DNA from: Lysobacterales bacterium CG_4_10_14_3_um_filter_64_11
Lineage (GTDB): Bacteria > Pseudomonadota > Gammaproteobacteria > Xanthomonadales > Xanthomonadaceae
Assembly: GCA_002782905.1 (NCBI GenBank)
Contig: PFJA01000210.1
Location: forward strand, 1 to 15,725
DNA: 15,725 nucleotides
Direction of reading: 5' to 3'
Below, in pieces: positions 12,966-15,725 of the stretch (its first letter is position 1; each line of letters begins with the position of its first letter). Under the pieces are notes generated by a model. It had not been told where the DNA came from, did not search any database, and saw only the letters and a list, made by a program, of their open reading frames with translations. The position numbers were made by a program, and so were the translations under genes.

Positions 12966-13598
12966 ATGCAGGAACCGCTCAGCCCACGCCAGCAGCAAAT
13001 CCTCGATTTCATCGCCGACTGGGCGGCACGCGAAGGTCGGCCACCCACCTTGCGCGAGATCGCCCAGCAGGTGGGCTTGCGCCAGCACAGTTCAGCCCAG
13101 GTCCACGTCGAGGCGCTGATCCGCAAAGGGTGGCTGGCACGTAGTGCGCAACATGGCAGCCTGCGCCTGCTGGCGGCAACGCGAACAACCGGCAGTGGCA
13201 GTAACGACAGCGCTTTGTTGTACCTGCCGCTGGTTGGCCGGGTAGCTGCCGGCGCACCGATTCTGTCCGAAGGCCACATCGAGGCACGCTACACCATCGA
13301 TCCACACCTGTTCCGGCCACGTCCGCATTACCTGTTGCGGGTGCAAGGCGACAGCATGATCGGCGTGGGTATCCGCGATGACGATTTGATCGCGGTGCAT
13401 CGCACGCCCACGGCACTGGATGGGCAGATCGTGGTCGCCCGCATCGATGACGAGATCACCGTCAAGCGCCTGCGCTATGCCGATGGCCGACTGCGCCTGC
13501 TTGCGGAAAACCCCGCCTACGCGGCGATCGAGGTGGATGCCACACACCACGACTTCGCCATTGAGGGGTTGTACGTCGGCGTTATTCGCAGGGCCTGA
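12966..13598 (+). CDS. lexA: LexA repressor (second LexA, head of the imuAB cassette)
   Basis: 210 residues. LexA represses SOS genes and self-cleaves when RecA filaments form. The N-terminal winged-helix (residues ~6-70) has TLREIAQQVGLRQHSSAQVH, where the recognition helix differs from the E. coli type, in line with the different operator. The C-terminal S24-type domain has the cleavage bond Ala-Gly in RVAAGAP, catalytic Ser in GDSMIGVGI and catalytic Lys in EITVKRL. I chose ATG at 12966: the N terminus PLSPRQQQILDF follows directly. A frame extension to TTG at 12930 would cross the operator and has no ribosome binding site. It is followed by imuA after 83 bases. Its link to imuA-imuB marks it as the cassette LexA; a housekeeping LexA may exist elsewhere. 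Confidence 0.93.
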   Translation: MQEPLSPRQQQILDFIADWAAREGRPPTLREIAQQVGLRQHSSAQVHVEALIRKGWLARSAQHGSLRLLAATRTTGSGSNDSALLYLPLVGRVAAGAPILSEGHIEARYTIDPHLFRPRPHYLLRVQGDSMIGVGIRDDDLIAVHRTPTALDGQIVVARIDDEITVKRLRYADGRLRLLAENPAYAAIEVDATHHDFAIEGLYVGVIRRA

Positions 13599-13681
13599 GG
13601 GATGGGAACCTCGCAAAACCTGCTGTGCGAGTCGCTCGCGACGGTTTCGAGGTGCTCCCTGCAACCATCGCCAGTACACCC

Positions 13682-14317
13682 ATGACCAACACCCTGCCGC
13701 TCGACGCCTGGCTGGCCGATGCCGGCATCTTTCGTGGTGGCCGTGATCTGGGCCAGACAACGGCCGATGCGGGGTCGTGTCAGGCCAGTCAACTCGATGC
13801 GCTCGATGCGTACCTGCCATGGGCCGGTTTTCCGCGCGGCGCGCTCAACGAAATACTGATCGCGCATGATGGTATCGGCGAGTTGAGCCTGTTGCTGCCA
13901 GCGCTGTGCCACATTGCCCGCCGGCAAGCCATCGCCTGGGTGAGCCCACCGTATTTGCCATACCCGGCGGCGCTAGCCACCGCCGGGCTGCCACTGGATC
14001 GCCTGCTGTGGATACGTGCTGCACGCGAGCACAGCCTGTGGGCGGCCGAACAATGCCTGCGTGCGGGCTGCCTGGGCGCGGTGCTGGTGTGGACCGACAG
14101 CGGTGATGATCGCGCCCTGCGGCGGCTGCAGGTAGCGGCGCAAAGCGGTGCCAGTTTCGCCTTCCTGCTGCGTCCGCTGCGGCATGCCGGCAACGCCAGC
14201 CCGGCTGCTTTGCGCCTGACCATGAGTACTACCGCTGGTCACACCCAAGTCCACGTGCTCAAGTGTCGCGGCAGCATCGCGCCGGCGAAATCGTTCAGCC
14301 TCGACCGCACCCACTGA
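13682..14317 (+). CDS. imuA: Translesion synthesis-associated protein ImuA
   Basis: 211 residues. ImuA works with ImuB and DnaE2 in damage-induced mutagenesis and has a RecA-fold core. Visible features are PWAGFPRGALNEILIAHDGI, then GELSLLLPALCHIARRQAIA, a Walker-A-like region that lacks the canonical GKT, followed by VSPPYLPYPAALATAGLPLD, RLLWIRAAREHSLWAAEQCL and the acidic-ending VLVWTDSGDD. The start ATG at 13682 has a weak binding site. An alternative GTG/CTG start up to 19 codons earlier is possible. It is 83 bases after lexA and 15 before imuB. No second operator of the GTAC-N4-GTAC type was seen before it, so it is probably expressed from the lexA promoter. Confidence 0.88.
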   Translation: MTNTLPLDAWLADAGIFRGGRDLGQTTADAGSCQASQLDALDAYLPWAGFPRGALNEILIAHDGIGELSLLLPALCHIARRQAIAWVSPPYLPYPAALATAGLPLDRLLWIRAAREHSLWAAEQCLRAGCLGAVLVWTDSGDDRALRRLQVAAQSGASFAFLLRPLRHAGNASPAALRLTMSTTAGHTQVHVLKCRGSIAPAKSFSLDRTH

Positions 14318-14332
14318 TCCGGCACCTCGACC

Positions 14333-15725
14333 ATGCTGTGGGCCTGCCTCGCGCTACCGCAATTGCCTCTGGAAGTCGCCTTTCGCGGCTGCCCGGACCA
14401 CGGCCCGCACCTGCTCTACAACGAAACTGGGCAACGCCTGCTGGTGGTGCAGGCGGATGCTACTGCGCAGGCGGCAGGCATCCATGCCGGGCAAAGCCTC
14501 AGTGCCGCGCGCGCATTGCTGCCTGCGGTGTTGGCAAAGCCGCAGCAACGCCATGCCGAGCAATCGGTACACGAAACCCTCGCTGCCTGGGCGTATGGTT
14601 TCAGCAGCCAAGTGCTATGCCTGCCAGCGAGCGCGCAGATGCCGGCGGCACTGGCGCTGGAAGTGGGCGGCAGTCTGAAGTTGTTTGACGGCTGGCCGAA
14701 TCTCTCCAGTCAGTTGCGCCATGGCCTGCAACAGCTTGGCCATGCGCACAGCCTGGCCTGTGCCCCCAGCGTGGCCGGTGCACGGCTACTGGCCAGTGCC
14801 GGCCACGACGGCATGGCGCTGAACGACCAGCCGCAATTGCGTCGCGCGCTGGCGCAACTGGCGTTGACGCAAGCCGGCTTGGATGCGCGCCAGCTTGCTG
14901 CCCTGCATGCGATGGGTCTGCGCCGGCTCGGCGAGGTATTCACCCTGCCACGGCCCGAGCTGGCACGCCGACTCGGGCCGGAACTGCTGAACTGGCTCGA
15001 CCGCCTGCGTGGCCATAGCCCCGACCCATACCCGCCGTATCGCCCCGCGACGCACTTTTTTCAGCGCATCGAGTTTGATTACGCCATTCAAACCCACATG
15101 GCGCTGCAATTTGCCCTGCACCGGCTGTGCCGTGAGTTGGCTGCATTCGTGTTCGCCCGCGCCGGTGGCGTGCTGCATTTCACACTGGAACTGGAACACG
15201 AGGATCTGCCTGCCAGCACGATTGCCGTGGGCCTGCGGCAAGCCATGAATGCACCAGACGCCTTGTTCGACGCGGCACGTGGTCGGCTCGAGCACGCCGC
15301 ACTGCCGGCCGCGGTGGTCGCATTGGCGCTGCGCGCACGCGATCTGCCGCCGATGGCACCGGAGCGCCGTGATCTGTTCGACCCCGGCCCGCGTGGCGAT
15401 CTCGATCTGCCCGGCCTGATAGAACGCCTGCGCACGCGCCTGGGTGATGATGCCGTCTGCCAGTTGCAGCATTACCCCGACCACCGCCCCGAGTACGCCT
15501 GGCGCATTGGCGAGGGCAAGGCAGCCGCTGCTGATGGCGCCAAGCACCGCCCGCACTGGCTATTGCTGCGGCCGATCCCGTTGCGCAACCGGGTATTGCG
15601 TATCCTGCGTGGCCCCGAGCGTATCGAAACCGGCTGGTGGGACGATCACGATGTCCGCCGCGATTACGTGATCGCCGAGCTCGACACCGGCCAGCATGCC
15701 TGGCTGTTTCGTGATGCTGGCAGCG
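14333..15725 (+). CDS. imuB: Y-family polymerase-like protein ImuB (runs off the window)
   Basis: At least 464 codons, with the frame open to the window edge and the 3' end missing. ImuB is a catalytically dead Y-family polymerase relative that bridges the sliding clamp and DnaE2. The N terminus (MLWACLALPQLPLEVAFRG) has no catalytic Asp where DinB has DMDCFFA, and the palm reads GGSLKLFDGW where active polymerases have SxDE, as expected for ImuB. Later features are LHAMGLRRLGEVFTLPRPEL (helix-hairpin-helix region) and the C-terminal ETGWWDDHDVRRDYVIAELD, which is a hallmark of the family. It starts 15 bases after imuA. dnaE2 is predicted just beyond the window. Confidence 0.92.
   Translation, partial: MLWACLALPQLPLEVAFRGCPDHGPHLLYNETGQRLLVVQADATAQAAGIHAGQSLSAARALLPAVLAKPQQRHAEQSVHETLAAWAYGFSSQVLCLPASAQMPAALALEVGGSLKLFDGWPNLSSQLRHGLQQLGHAHSLACAPSVAGARLLASAGHDGMALNDQPQLRRALAQLALTQAGLDARQLAALHAMGLRRLGEVFTLPRPELARRLGPELLNWLDRLRGHSPDPYPPYRPATHFFQRIEFDYAIQTHMALQFALHRLCRELAAFVFARAGGVLHFTLELEHEDLPASTIAVGLRQAMNAPDALFDAARGRLEHAALPAAVVALALRARDLPPMAPERRDLFDPGPRGDLDLPGLIERLRTRLGDDAVCQLQHYPDHRPEYAWRIGEGKAAAADGAKHRPHWLLLRPIPLRNRVLRILRGPERIETGWWDDHDVRRDYVIAELDTGQHAWLFRDAGS

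Noticed and set aside
12880..13000. A GacA-type upstream activating sequence (TGTAAG-N6-CTTACA) for the predicted RNA
   Set aside because: No match was seen on either strand; the only palindrome at a suitable distance is the LexA-type box, which is better explained by lexA.
12806..13279. A 157-codon minus-strand frame across the lexA 5' end
   Set aside because: It overlaps lexA and the hairpin region, has no family motifs and would conflict with the predicted non-coding RNA.
13599..13681. A second SOS box before imuA
   Set aside because: A lone GTAC (near 13674) lacks a partner half-site, so there is no supported operator; expression from lexA is simpler.

Overview
The window is from a high-GC, polarly flagellated gammaproteobacterium. 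The order cheV - divergent flgA-flgM-flgN-PilZ - flgBCDE, and the lexA-imuA-imuB (presumably -dnaE2) mutagenesis cassette, fit pseudomonads and the Xanthomonadales/Lysobacterales. A short CCGAAT tandem array at 11683-11702 is reminiscent of intergenic repeats common in Xanthomonadaceae, so that order is my weak preference. No rRNA, tRNA, CRISPR array, insertion sequence or phage gene was seen.

Region 1 (1-8549) is flagellar and chemotactic. On the minus strand lie flgB, flgC, flgD and the start of flgE, behind a near-perfect sigma-54 promoter (2130-2144). Upstream of them is cheV, with its own near-consensus FliA (sigma-28) promoter at 3233-3259. On the plus strand a second sigma-54 promoter (3424-3438) precedes a soluble MCP-like protein that overlaps flgA by four bases. 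A FliA promoter (5678-5704) then starts flgM-flgN, followed by a PilZ c-di-GMP receptor (FlgZ/YcgR type) and an EAL-HDOD protein. The promoters reproduce the usual hierarchy: hook and basal-body genes under RpoN, late chemotaxis and anti-sigma genes under FliA. The last two genes tie it to c-di-GMP signalling.

Region 2 (8550-12631) is a housekeeping/accessory block on the plus strand. It holds an MDR-family NADP-dependent oxidoreductase, a MoxR-type AAA+ ATPase with its CoxE-like VWA partner, and an exported protein of unknown function.

Region 3 (12632-12965) has no protein gene. Its minus strand looks like a Csr/Rsm-type regulatory RNA: all four GGA triplets between about 12640 and 12890 fall in the loops of predicted hairpins, and the last hairpin is followed by five U residues. 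This is the most interesting unannotated element. A perfect tandem 17-bp repeat and a LexA-type palindrome lie between it and lexA.

Region 4 (12966-15725) is the SOS mutagenesis cassette: lexA, imuA and imuB (running off the end). The lexA operator lies over the predicted -10 box, and lexA seems to be transcribed without a leader.
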